A stretch of DNA of 64,000 nucleotides from Engraulis encrasicolus (lineage: Eukaryota > Chordata > Actinopteri > Clupeiformes > Engraulidae). The notes under the pieces were generated by a model that saw nothing but the letters and a program-made list of their open reading frames with translations, searched no databases and was not told the DNA's origin. Both the position numbers and the translations under genes were made by a program. Shown piece by piece: positions 24,752 through 37,084 of the stretch. Numbering within the stretch: position 1 is the first letter of the stretch; each line of letters starts with the position of its first letter. The stretch lies in assembly GCF_034702125.1 (NCBI RefSeq), contig NC_085869.1:51805050-51869049 (forward strand), read 5' to 3'.

Positions 24752-24833
24752 GTTAGGTTAGGTTAGGTTAGGTTAGGTTAGGCTAGGTTAGGTTAGGTTA
24801 GGTTAGGTTAGGTTAGGTTAGGTTAGGTTAGGT
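24752..24833 (+). repeat. (TTAGG)n pentanucleotide array
   Basis: About 16 tandem TTAGG units with one C-containing variant (GGCTAGG at 24781). The unit equals the arthropod telomere repeat, not the vertebrate TTAGGG. Here it is an interstitial microsatellite. Confidence 0.95.
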
Positions 24834-24975
24834 CCACAGTGCCATATGTGATCACTGATCATTGATCACTGATCATTTGAATTGTCAAAATATCACGAGA
24901 TGAATTTAGTTACCTTCCCCCTATAGAGTCTCCTTGGCAATAACAACTACAAGTAGGCCTATACAGTATCTACAC

Positions 24976-25333
24976 CAGTGTTTCTTACCTGGTGGGCTGG
25001 GACCCAACAGTGGGTCACGGAGGGGTCCTGGGTAGGTCGCGCTGTAAAAATGATAATGAACACTTTAATTGCCAGTCCCAAAATTGAGACAAGATGCGGT
25101 ATTGAATAAATGAAAACAAAAGTATATTATCAATATGGTTACAGTTTTTACCTTAGAACAAATAACCTTGAGGATTAATAAGGTCACCAGACCCCTATCG
25201 CATGCAAACACTCCAAATAGCAAACTGGTTTCAATCCAATCCATGGACCAACAGTGGTGTGCAAAAAAGGGGGTCAAAATTGAATGGTCATAGAAAGCTG
25301 TGGGTACCAAAACCATACCAGTTAAGAACCCTA
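24976..25333. mobile_element. hAT-type MITE
   Basis: The left end CAGTGTTTCTTACCTGGT resembles the inverted right end TAGGGTTCTTAACTGGTATG. The flanks ATCTACAC (24968-24975) and GTCTACAC (25334-25341) form an 8-bp duplication with one mismatch. The interior is non-coding. Confidence 0.7.
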
Positions 25334-25858
25334 GTCTACACAAACATTCCCTTTCAAGACCTTCATGTATGGTCCAGTGATGTTACGGAAATCTTGAAAG
25401 TTCTGAGACCTCACTGAAAGTGAAATGTGCTCACAAGTCTTGAGGACATACTGTACACAAGCTTGTTTGCTAAGCCAGCTTCATTCTACTTCTTGAGCCA
25501 CTCCATCCCCTAGATGGCAGTAGGGAGGACCTACCTCCAACAGCTTAATATGGCATTAATAAAGGAAACAAAAATAATGTTTTTTCTTACTAAGGGAAAA
25601 TAACATTAGTGCTTTTACATTTTGGCAGGCAAGAACTTGTTTTGCCCCACTAGCACTGATGGCATGTGATAGTTTGTTTATTTTAGAGCATGCATCAGCT
25701 GCCCTTGACAATTCATAAGTATCAGGAGACTGAGACACAAGTGTGGAGAAGGATATTAAGGTTTTTTTTAACAAAAGTGTCTGTAAATGTTCAATATATG
25801 CCAAAGCCCCATAACACTTACAAAATGTTCACACTTCTCTTCACAAGCCCTCCTGACT

Positions 25859-25904
25859 AATTGCCCATGCGTAGAGGCTCAACTGCCGCTACGCGTGGGC
25901 AATT
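25859..25904. other. Short inverted repeat / hairpin
   Basis: Arms AATTGCCCATGCGTAG (25859-25874) and CTACGCGTGGGCAATT (25889-25904) pair at 15 of 16 positions around a 14-nt loop. It could be a MITE end, a small-RNA hairpin or chance; no second copy was found in the window. Confidence 0.6.
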
Positions 25905-28900
25905 TTAAAAGTCCTTAATGGACATGTCATAATAATAAAGACATTTTTAACTATACTTTTTGGAGTGCCTTGGTGAAGAAAAGTTTTTTTCTCTTTTCAA
26001 GCAATTTTTTTGACATTGAACCTTGAACCAAAGAGCACCCACAAAAATACTTTTTTCATCTTTCTAAAGGGACTGAGCACGCCTCTGACTTCCAAACATA
26101 ACATTATGTGTATTAACTGTTTTGTCTCTTTTATATGTTTGATTACTTGACATAAGTGACAAATTAAGATCAAGCCCACTTTTTTGTGTGCTTAGCGCGA
26201 CTGATGTGACAGTTGGGGCCCCCATTGAGGTCAGATTTATTTGGGTCCCTAGGCAATTGCCCAGGTTTGCCGAATGGAAGGTCCACCTCTGGCAGTCAAA
26301 TAGGTAGTTTTCATTCCAAAACAGCAACCTCTCTGAATTATTAGGCAATCATAAGTGTGTGACTGTGAAGGTTATCTCTCAGTCATAAAGTGCAGTGGGA
26401 ATACAGTCATCTCAATTCTGTTTCAGAAAAATTCTGATGGGACTTGAAATCAATAATTACTTCAAACCTTCACATCTGAAAGCATCCCCGTTATTTGGGA
26501 GTCACAATATGCATCATTTTGAAAATAAAATAAATACAAATAATACATTTGGGAAAGCTTCAACAGTTGCTGTAAAGCCCTACTTTCTAATATGGTATAT
26601 TGTACCAGCTAGCGTGCATTTTGGGCAACACTTTGATCATGTTTGTCCTTGAACTATTATACAGTAAGGTAGCCTACGGTGTAAGAACAATAATGGATGT
26701 CCTTCTGCATTTATGCATGCATACTCCCTTTGCACCGCAAAACAGCAACATTACATGTCCTTGCCATGAACACAGCACAAACAACACCAGTAGTGGTAAT
26801 TCAGTTATAGGCATGCATTCAGAAACAAACAAGCAATTTGTGGAGCAAAAAGCCTATAGGCTACTGTTAATAAAATAGTATGTGGATCGAAGCAAATTAA
26901 AGTGCACAATAAACATGTCTTTGGAATGACATGGCACCCAAGAGCTTCGGTACGAGCTTGGTTTATATGCCATATGCTTTTAATGACAAACAATCAATTT
27001 AATTGGATAGCCTATGTATTAATATGTTTGTCTGGTCATGTATAGGCCTACAGTTTATGTTACATTCTTAAACAGAATGTGTTTCCAATAATGAATCTTC
27101 TCTCATTCATTCAACAGTTGACAACCATGTGCCAGAAAAACGGCAGTGGAAAAGAAGCAATAGTGGCGTACAGGTAGCATGCAAAGAACCGAGGCAGGTA
27201 ATCAAATTAAAACTAGGGGAGCCATTAATGCAATCATCTCTCTTGGTTTATAGTAGATGTACATCCATGTGGTCATTTGGCATTGTCACCAAGTCCCCCT
27301 GTATTCTGCTGCAGGGTAGTATGAGATTTCATTATCTGCGCTAAACAATGCAAATGACATTTTCAGCTTGGACGTGGTGGATGCACTAAAAGAGCAAGAA
27401 AATGAATAAGCCTCAAATAACATAAGCCTTAAATAACAAGGTCCTTTGAAAGCCAAATAGACCTGTAACTTGCCATTATGATAAGGGGTACATTCCTTCT
27501 GAACACAAACGTAAAGAGTAATGTTCTTGCCTTGATAGACATTTAGACCTAGGCTGACTGTGTTGTCAATATTGTCCATGTACAATTGAAACATGCAACG
27601 ATATAAAATCATTTAATACTCTGTACAATGGTACCTGTCATCTTGATATTGACATCCTTGCTAGGCAACAAGTATTGACTCAAACAAGGCAACAAGAACA
27701 ATTCAAGCAAAAGAAAAGCCAAATAGGGCTTGAATTGAGCCGTATTAAAATGGGAAATGCCTAAGGGCAATACATTTTTATTACCTCAGGGGCATGCAGA
27801 GAGGCCAAGGGCAGTTTTTAAATATTCAAAGCACTGCTTTCATTTTAAAAGATGGATTGCTTGAAGTCATAATCTGCAAGCCTAATGGGTGCACTACAAA
27901 AAAGCAGTGTCTGTATGCAGGGCCGCTGTGACCAGGTCCAGGACAAAATCATCTGAAAAGGCCCCCTTCTGAGTGCATTGCAGACCCATCCTCTCCCCTG
28001 GACCCAGGACAACTGACCCCTGAGAGAGAACTGAGATAAACACATTTCTGTGAAAAAATACTTTCTCGGGTGATCTCTGGGGCATCTATGATATTTGTAG
28101 ATGAAAGAATTATTCACATTTCAGAGGTGGAAGTCAGATGCATTGTGTCAATTTGGTGAAATAAATATCCTACTGTTATACGTAACCCTTAATATTGCTG
28201 TCGAGGAAGCAGGTAAAAAAAAAAATAGCCATATGTCCATATTATCCGGAATTCCATGACGAAGGAGTTTTTTTTTTCAAAAGCACAATAAACATTTCAT
28301 GATTTACCATTTAACAGCATTTAACATGGTTTGAAACATGTGAAGTTAACAAATATATAGCTGCAAGGTCTGAAAATATTGGGGTTTCATCAACACGTAT
28401 GCCTTCAAATGGAATTGCTGATTCCTTAACATGATAGGACTCAGTAAACAGACATCCTGTTTTTGAACTAAATAAATGATTAACACAAGCTTCATCAAAG
28501 AGTGTGTCAGTCAAGGTTCAGAAGAGAACCTGACTTGAGGGACTGGCTAGACCATGAAAATTGCAAGTGGTGGTGTAAACATGGTATTACTTCAGTTTTT
28601 CAAAACTAAAGTGATGTTGTTCGATGACTCAGATGATGCCCCGTGGTCTCTTCTGAGAACTCACCCAGGAGGCGTGTCCCATTCCAAGTAAAGTACAGCT
28701 TGGCTTTTCAACAGGTGCTGCCTAAAGGACACAGTGGCCAAAAAAAAGAATCATTTTTATTTGTCCTTTATTTTACCATTGAACTCACACTGAAATAGTG
28801 CCCTCTTTTTTCTGAAATGGCATTAGAGTCATAGAACTAATACAATTTGCTGGTTTGTGGTGGATTATGATGGCTGACGTACACAGAAATTTCTGTGGGA

Positions 28901-29907
28901 CATTGACATGATCATTCAAAATTTGGCAAATCTTACAGAAAACTTTTAACAAAACTTTTAAACTAATACCTCACAGACAATATTCACCGTGTCTGCGTTC
29001 CATCATGAGAAACATTTATAATGCACAACTGATTGTTTTGGACAGCTTAAAATGAACAAAATGTTATACTTCCCCTGACTAGGCATCTAAAAGATGATAT
29101 TCAAAATACACAAAAGCATTTTGACATATCTGGGGCAAAAAATATAGCCTATAGGGCCTATCAAATGGCATCAGGGGATAGACATTTCAAACCATTATGA
29201 TGTTCAAAATGTCACTCCATGTCAATCAAATGATTGCAAACATCTAATACTAAAAATCCATTATTCACAATGCTATGAGTGCTTCCAACTTTTCGCACTT
29301 GTCTATTAGCTGGTAAGAGCATTACAAAACGTTGGAGGAACATAAAACTTCCTGCACACTGGCCATTTTGTTATGTATTTATTTATAACATTTCAGTCAA
29401 CAAAATGATCCTTAAGCAAGATATTATCTCTATACAGCCTGTGGGAAAATCACAATTATGTGCTTATACAAGTAATAAACTGTGATGGCACACAAGGGCA
29501 TAGCCTACATGTACTTACACCAAGTCTTCATAACTTACAAATACAGAAACAAAACCCAACATGGTTGTGCTATTGCTATAGGACTATTGGATGAGTGTGC
29601 AATCCCCAAGATGTGGTTGCCATTGTTAGTCAAAGGGTTCTGCCACTGATTTGATTCCTGGAAGGATTGGACCAAAAAAAAAACATTCAGAATTGAGGAA
29701 TGATTAGTGCAGGGCGAATGTGGGAATAACCATTCAGGTGTTCATTACAGCAGGATCAGCATATTGCTGTGATTATTAATGTGTTACCTCATTACTTCAT
29801 TATTTATTACTTACACTGTTATTGGCCATCTCTTATACTTCAATGTCTTGCTAATGTCAGTCCTGTCTATGTCTTGCATGGGATAGAGAGAAACGTAATT
29901 GTAGGCC
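25905..29907. other. Unannotated sequence
   Basis: No exon with splice signals, RNA gene or bounded repeat was identified in these 4 kb. The open frames are short and without recognisable similarity. The sequence is AT-rich and less repetitive than its surroundings. Confidence 0.45.
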
Positions 29908-29910
29908 TAC

Positions 29911-30493
29911 TAGTCCTGGACCAGCCATGTAGACCCGTTCGCAATTTGGAGTCGGGGGCGTTTCTCACTGGAATTGAGTTAGTGAGTCCCTAGCCATTAA
30001 AAATCACGGAGGTGCTCGTCCACCATAGTGCCAGATTTTTCACAATATGGCCGCCAAATATGGCCGCCATCGCCTATGACAAAAGCCTGTGTTTTTTACT
30101 TTTAAACTGTTTATACACATGCCATACATCAATTCTGACCATTCTTTGGAGAGGAAATCATTTCTGACAATTTCATGAGGAGAATGTGTGATTGTGACCT
30201 TAAAAGGTCATTGCCAAGGTCAAATTTGCTATTCTGAAGAATGTCAATAGACTTTCATTGTAAAAATGAGAAACAAATTCTCAATTATGGTATGAGGAGT
30301 TATGTGCTGATATTGCCATGATTATTTTGTGTCAGTATAGTGTCAGTATTGTCCTTAAAAGGTTAAGGTCACTGTCAAGGTCAAGGTCATGTTCCAGGTA
30401 TTTTCCCTATTCTGAAGAACTCGGCCATGTGCTTGCCTGTTAGGTCATTATTAAGAATTAGGAACAGCCACTATAAATGTAAATCTAACATTT
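29911..30493 (+). repeat. Left terminal inverted repeat
   Basis: The arm contains two adjacent ATGGCCGCC words (about 30048-30070) resembling YY1 sites. It also has repeated AAGGTCA half-sites, including AAGGTCAAGGTCA at about 30375-30392. These features recur in the right arm, so they predate the insertion or were kept with it. Confidence 0.85.
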
Positions 30494-30534
30494 CCACACA
30501 GTGAGAGGACAGGACAGCACATGCACTGCAACAG

Positions 30535-33500
30535 TCAACACAGAGAGGAGCCCCCACTAGAAGAGGAGAAGTGTGTCAGAGATCACAAGAGTACACTCTT
30601 CACTGCCTCTTTCAAATGCTTGTGCATAACATTCAACGCGGAATAAGCCAAACACCATTGCATATGATGCTTCCCACAGCAAAAGCCTTCACATCAAGAA
30701 CCTTCTCGCAACTTTTCACAGGATTGGTTCATGTTCAAGCTACCAGTCAATCAGATCTGACCAGTCTTCTTGCTAGCTATGTTGTGGAAAGCTCGAAAAA
30801 CCGACAGAAAACCATACCTAGCACTTACAAGGGAGGATTATACATTGGCAGGTATCCAACTCTGATTATGCTGATAACTCATCACTTTCTGGTACCGAGG
30901 GTTCACACTATGCAGCCTTATTACTGTTTCAAGATGCCTCAGTGAACAAACACCTTCAAAAGTCTCCAGAGTCGGGCACAGAATTAAGCCAAGCTGATGA
31001 TATACTGCAGAGGAATTTACCATGCCAAGAGGTACCTGATCATGCAAAGCCAGTGGTTCGACCTGGCCTACCACCAGACATGCTGCTGCATCCTGAAAAC
31101 AAACAAGCAACATTAATGCATGTTGCCACTGCAAAAGGTTTATCAGGAAAACATGAATTCTTGATCAGCCTGATTCGCTCTGGTGTGTCAGGAGGAGACC
31201 TTTTGATGCAGGCTGCTGTACACACACTTGTCTGATTTACTGTTGTGCCAATGATGCGTGCTGGCTTCCTTCCTATAATATCAAGACCCATTACTGTGTG
31301 CCACTGTCAGACACTGCCTATCCAACTTCCAGTGTTCGCAGGCAGATGATCCAGGCATCAATGGCGATTTGGTATGATGAAACCTGCATGAGACGGAGCA
31401 CTTCAAGGATCTCTTCCACTGTATTGGCCCTTTCCATTGGACGCATGTTATTCTCAGATATCAGGGAAAATTGCCTTGAGGTTCTGGCCTGGATAATGCA
31501 TTGATGCATGTCTCTCCAGTCTCTCCAACATTGCTATGACATTACAGAGAGCCATAGTGCTGCGCTAAGGGGTTAATTACCTATGTTATGGATCATGGTA
31601 TCTTGAACAAATCAAGGTTCTAGTGTTAACACATTCTGAGCTGTACCGTTGCTTTTCTGTAGGTCAGTGGGTTGTGCAGGATCGCCATGGTTAGTTCTGT
31701 GCTGTGGGAGGTGACATAAAGGTTGAGCAGCATTCAGAGAGTATGCAAGGGTCATGGAGGACAGTTTGTAGTAGGAGCCACACGCGATGTTAATGTTGCA
31801 GCAAAGTTTGAGTTCTTTCCATCAGATTAGAATGATCAATGATGTCCTCAACTTTCTCACCAACAACACCACTTTGAAGCGGACAGAATGCCACCTCCAA
31901 CATGCACTGAGCACCACCGCGCCTTACATTGCACAATCTGCTCAGCAACCAGGTTGTTAATAGGAGTGTCGCAACCGTCTCCAAAGCTTGCTTGCAAGCT
32001 TGTCTTCAGCTTATACAGGCAGGATAGGTTAGTTCTCAAGAACATAAGATAAGTGTAACTGTTTCAAAAAGGAATCTTCTGCAGTACAAAGATCAACCAT
32101 AGAAGACACCAGCAATCATCGTAAAGGAGCAGAAGTTGGTCTCATCTAAAGACATAGCTGAGGCACATAGGAGGATTGACATTGCTGAGGAACGGGGCAT
32201 GAGTATTCAGCAGATCTCATGATGTCCTTTCAGCATCACCCTTGTTAGATGGTGACCTTCTGTTGGTTGTTAACAAGTCAAAGCTTGTCAGTGAAATTCA
32301 GCCTCACCTTCATCTCACCCAATGAAGCTCTGAGTCTACTTATTGCCCTCATGTTCGGGTAGACTTCATGTCAAAGATCCGTCAGACGCCTCTGTCATCA
32401 ATGCCATCATCAACTTAGCAGTATCCCTCTGTTGACATCCAGAGCTCATCCATCTTGTGACTCCTACATTGAGATGTCATTGAAGGAAGGTGAACACATG
32501 CGGTGTACCAACTGAACAACAGCCGTTGACATCATTGGCATGAACAGACTAACACCAAAAATACTGAATCAAACCAAGATATCGCAAAACACGCCCACTC
32601 AATGCAAAAGCATGTACTCAAGTTGGGTCTCCTAAGGGGGCGTTGTCCCCTACCTCTTCTTTTCTTTTTGAGGTGTTTTCGCAAGACGTGCTCTACCGCC
32701 ATCTACAGTGCTAAGGGGACTTCATTGATTCTCAACCTCAGGACTCCGAAGGTCTCCTAACCGAAGGTTTCCTAAAGGGACGTTCACCCGACGTAAAGTG
32801 GATACCGGAAAAGAAACAAAATGAAGCTTCTTGTTAGATCCATCTTCTTTGCTAACACCCATTCCTCACCAACTTGATAAGTTCCGGGCCTCTGTGGAGA
32901 ACAAGTGAAATCTCCAATTGTTAGTTCCAGACGTGATTTATTGTCAAACCAGAGGCAATACTACTGTCATTGTCAGCCCTGTTGTTGTTGATGATGAGGT
33001 GCTACCAGCAAAGTCAGCTGATGGTGAAGAGATTCCAGAGCTCTTGAACTGCGTTGATGAGGCTTAGGCCAGGTTGCTGGTGCATGTTGAGTGGGCTGTT
33101 CGTGTGAAGCAGTGCAGAAAAGTTGTTATAGACTCAAATGATACAGACACATTTGCATTGCTTCTCCACTACAGCCCATATTTCCAAGAACTTGGTATGC
33201 AGGAGATTTGCCAGCAGTATCTGGTTAGATGCGGAGAATGCTTCCCCTCCATCAATTAGTCTCTCATCTTGGAGCATCACTGACAAAAACTGCGATCAAA
33301 GAACATATCCTGTAAGGAGATGATTGCATGAGTAGGGGGGTTGCATGAGGTTGGGACTAAACATGCAGCCATGGTTTCTGATCCAGTCCAGTACTTGCTA
33401 ACTTTGGAGAGGCCAAAATATTGACCGAGCAAGATGCAACATTGGCTGGGAAGTACTTGGTGCATGTCTGGGCTGGGGCCAGATCAACCACAACAGCTGT

Positions 33501-33620
33501 AATATTTGATGATCACAGAGTAGAAATGTACAGCAGTGGTGATGGAATCAATGCTCTTCCTCCCATCAGTAGTGCTATAAGAGGGCACATTCAGAGAGGG
33601 GCATTTCTAGCTTAAGCAAG
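30535..33620 (+). pseudogene. Decayed uncharacterised coding region of the long-TIR element
   Basis: Coding-like blocks occur in all three plus frames and are separated by stops and frameshifts: 30571-30945, 30942-31235, 31298-31504, about 32180-32300, 32866-33260 and 33421-33615. The block near 33050-33200 reads DEA, stop, ARLLVHVEWAV, then VVIDSNDTDTFALLLHY. A Glu-Ala-(Asp) triplet followed about 25 residues later by Asp-x-Asp resembles PIN/XPG-I nuclease acidic clusters. The stop at 33065-33067 replaces the expected Asp. The last block contains KYLVHVWAGARSTTTA and LPPISSAIRGHIQRG. From memory, such blocks belong to a large uncharacterised protein found in many copies in fish and marine invertebrates. 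The nuclease idea is inference. Confidence 0.6.
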
Positions 33621-34076
33621 CCTAAGCAACATGGGTGGCAGGAGCACACACCTCGCATACTCCTGCCATTAAAATGCCTGAAACCGTGATCTAAGTTGTG
33701 CTTAAATTATGTAAATGTGCAGGACAGTGTGAAAATCGCAAATGCTGCTGGAGTTTCACGGACTATATTTTGCCATGGAAAAATGAGGAGCCATTGTAAA
33801 AACACATCCCAGTCAATTGCATGCATACACAAATTCAGTACAAAAATAGAAAATACTGTGTGTACATTATGTGTTATCTTCCACCTTAATTAATGTGACA
33901 ATGTTCCACCTTAGTTAATTTATTGTGTTTTGGGCTTAATTTAAGCCTTAGCCTATGCCTTTATCATGACATTTATTCATTAAATGTTTATGATATGATG
34001 GTCCCTAAAGTGTTAAGAAATATTAAATGTTAGAAATGTTAGATTTACATTTATAGTGGCAGTTCCTTATTCTTAA

Positions 34077-35164
34077 CCCTATCGCGCCGGATGCATCATA
34101 TATATCTCATCAAATTCAAAGCCCTCTCCACGCTGACACACAAAAAAAATCCATCTCAAAAACATCCTGCGTGTCATTTCCAAACGTCCTGCAGTACACG
34201 GAAACCGCCACAAGAGAGCAGCGGTCAACAACAAGTTGATCACAGCTCGGCGAAAAATGCAAAAATGGAGTAGAAGCGGTTTCCCTGACCGACGCTGAGA
34301 TATCGTCAAATTGCAAAAGGTTTGTGTACAAATTTCCTAAATATAACTCTACATCCTTTAATTTGAACACTTGCTTTGTGCAATTAATCAAGGAAGAGTT
34401 TATATTTTTACACCGTGTTGCAGAGAGATCGTGCTAAAACTGATGAAACATATAAGCACCATCCGGCGGTGGCAGGAAGTCAGCCATCAATGCATTTGCT
34501 CCATAGGGAAACTTACAAAGCATACCACGACGATCGTTTAACAAAACACACAAGTTGTTTTACTTCAAGACAAAGATATTGCCTTAAGAAACGGGTTTTA
34601 CTTGCAATTTTGAAAATGTAATGCAAAATGTTGAAATTATGATCTCGTAAAAAATGCATTGAAGTGAATGGAGAAATGGTCCAATTGTAGTAATGGACCC
34701 ATATATTCAAATTACACATCAAAAATGAATAATGATCTATATTACACTCATAAATAGGTTGGTAGGCATTCGATCAGCTATGTTTTTACATAGATTTTAA
34801 AAAATTACCCAACCAGGTTGTGGGAAATGTAAAATATGGTCCTGCTAAAACAAGGATAGGCTTAAAAAAATGGCAGGATCTCACTAAATATTTAAAGATA
34901 ATCCTAAAATTAAATTGTCTGACAACTTTTTTAAATTAAAAAAAAGTTGTAAATGCATTAAAAGTCATTTTTCAATGGTCATGAAATTGGAATTTCCATT
35001 CATTAAAAGCCTGATGCATCATATATGATGCATTAAATATCTCAGTGACCTTAACAAAATTTTGAATTTTTTTTTTTACATTTCTTATAAGGGACCAATA
35101 TTGAAGCAAATTCCAAAAAATTAGATTTTTCTCTCATTGCTTTCATGGTTCAGGTTTCACAGGG
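34077..35164. mobile_element. Nested piggyBac-like non-autonomous element
   Basis: The element begins CCCTATCGCGCCGG, ends ...TTTCACAGGG, and is flanked by TTAA at 34073-34076 and 35165-35168. TTAA duplication with CCCT...AGGG ends is diagnostic of piggyBac. Inverted similarity beyond CCCT is weak, so the termini are short or eroded. The site is proven by the intact left arm of the host element: removing 34077-35164 and one TTAA restores continuity of the right arm. Inside, GATGCATCATATAT occurs near both the left end and the middle. No transposase frame is present. Confidence 0.85.
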
Positions 35165-35168
35165 TTAA

Positions 35169-35689
35169 CAATGACCTAATGGGCAAGCACATGACTGAGT
35201 TCTTCAGAATAGGAAAAATACCTTGACCTTGACATTGACCTTGACCTTTTAAGGACTATACTGACACAAATAATCATAGTAATATCGCCAAATAACTCCT
35301 CATGCCATAATTGATCATTTGTCTCTCATTTTTACAATGGAAAATGGGTCTACTAACGTTCATCAGAATAGCAAATTTGACCTTGGCAATGACCTTTTAA
35401 GGTCAAAATCACACATCCTCCTCATGTAATTGTCAGAATTGAATTCCTCTCCAAAAATTGGTCAGAATTGATGTATGGCATGTGTATAAACAGTTTAAAA
35501 GTAAAAAACACAGGTTTTTGTCATAGGCGATGGCGGCCATATTTGGCGGCCATATTGTGAAAAATCTGGCACTATGGTGGACGAGCACCTCCGTGATTTT
35601 TAATGTCTAGGAACCCACTAACTCAAATCCAGTGAGAAACGCCCCCAACTCCAAATTGCGAACGGGTCTACATGGCTGGTCCAGGACTA
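35169..35689 (-). repeat. Right terminal inverted repeat (outer part)
   Basis: Inverted copy of 29911-30450 with scattered substitutions. It keeps the YY1-like GGCGGCCAT words (about 35528-35552) and the TGACCTTGACC-type half-site cluster (about 35220-35250). The inner 44 bp of this arm lie at 34033-34076. Confidence 0.85.
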
Positions 35690-35692
35690 TAC

Positions 35693-36968
35693 CTTTTTGT
35701 ATGGCCTCTGCATATGAAGGAAACTGGCAAGATGACTTGACTTGACTTAGCTTGTCTTTTATCCACTGCAAGTCTTATTCAGGCCTACTTATTTCTTTGT
35801 GTGTTCTTGTATTAAGTGTCACTGTCTAACTAAGTCAGGATTCAGAATTTTGTCCTACGGTAATTACATTGTACTGAGTGGGGGGGGGGGGCGCGTTTTG
35901 GATGATATTGCCCCACGCTCAGGCAAAGCACTACCCTGCTGCTCCTCTGTAATGGTGCACTAAGTTCCCTGCAACAGGGACATGCCATGGTGTCCTCAGT
36001 TTACACCCCTTACTCCCCAATATTCTTTGCATGCAGACCATCCTACTGAATCTATTTCAAATCTTCAGTCAACTTCACTTTAATTAATTTGGGGGTTACA
36101 CCCACATTAACTTTAAGTACCTGTATCACTGCAGGGGGATTTGCCATTGTGGATTTCATTACTCCTGACCTACGTGTCTCCTTGCTGTGGTGGCTGGTGA
36201 CCTGCTTCTGTTAATCAACTTGGACGCCAATTTTCTATTATCATCAAGCACCTATAAGCTCCAATTGGCCAACCAAGGTGGCTCTGAGTGTGTGCTACTA
36301 TAGGAACTGAGGACTCCTTTCCTCTAGTTTTCCGTTTGACAAAGATGGAAAGAGACACCAAATTGCTACAGAGGTGCATTTCAATTGGTTCTTTCATTTT
36401 TTCTCACTTTCGTTCTTTCATGGCTGAGTGGATCATTGGATCGGTATGGAGATGTGTGTCACAGTGTGTTCTGATATCCTTGACCAGTCGTCAGTACAGT
36501 GCCGCATTGCTGCAGATGGTGCAGCTGTGTGGCTCGGGTGCGGATGCGAACGACATGACCTGAAGTGACCCTGCGGAGGGCAGAAGACACCTGAGCCATC
36601 TGCTCCCCACTTCAATATGGCTCCATTATACAGTACTCTCTGTGAAGAAAAATACTTCACCTGCAGTGCAGAGCATATACTAAGTGGAGGCATCTGAGGT
36701 TTAGTGTGGAAGTTTACCAGGAAGAAAGTGGTAGGGCTGATATTTCTCTGCAAAAGAAAAAAAAATCAAGCCGGGGAATTGAAAGTGGGGAATTGAAAGT
36801 GATGTCCATAATCAGTTAAAGGAGGCTCCGGTCCCCTCCTGGTCTTTGGAGTGGACATTCAAGAGCTACTCAAAGTCTTTCAATAAAGCCAGCAGAAATT
36901 AATATTGATCTCCATTGGGCTCTACACCAAGATCTACCCAAGCAAAATGGAAAAAAAAATCTGTGAAG
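35693..36968. other. Unannotated sequence
   Basis: A short TTGACTTGACTTAG run at 35735-35750 and a poly-G run at 35881-35892 are the only simple tracts. No exon or bounded element was recognised. Confidence 0.45.
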
Positions 36969-37036
36969 ATTCATTCATTCATTCATTCATTCATTCATTC
37001 ATCCATTCATTCATTCATTCATCCATTCATTCATTC
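36969..37036. repeat. (ATTC)n microsatellite with ATCC variants
   Basis: About 17 ATTC units with two ATCC variants, giving an Ile-His-Ser-Phe open-frame artefact. Confidence 0.95.
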
Positions 37037-37084
37037 ACTGGGCTCACAGTAGGCAAAGGAGTTTCAAGGAACCAATCTGCACTT

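Larger units (their letters stand above)
29911..35689 (+). mobile_element. 5.8-kb element with ~570-bp terminal inverted repeats
   Basis: The left terminus begins TAGTCCTGGACCAGCCATGT and the right terminus is its inverted counterpart ending at 35689. The inverted similarity runs through the whole of 29911-30493. On the right it covers 35169-35689 plus 34033-34076, because a piggyBac-like element splits that arm. The flanking trinucleotide TAC (29908-29910 and 35690-35692) is a possible 3-bp target duplication. The interior holds a decayed coding region (30535-33620). Without the nested insertion the element is about 4.7 kb. No known transposase motif was recognised, so the superfamily is open. 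Long arms plus one protein region suggest an autonomous element that has since died. Confidence 0.85.

Noticed and set aside
24752..24833. Telomere or chromosome end
   Set aside because: The unit is TTAGG rather than TTAGGG, the array is only about 80 bp, and unique sequence continues on both sides.
27910..28035. CAGGGCCGCTGTGACCAGG as a possible hAT end
   Set aside because: No inverted partner or 8-bp duplication could be located.
30571..30945. Open frame considered as a host gene
   Set aside because: It lies between the inverted arms of the 5.8-kb element and continues in other frames after shifts, so it belongs to a decayed transposon.
36288..36753. Overlapping open frames on both strands
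   Set aside because: Composition and lack of similarity suggest chance frames; no splice sites define an exon.
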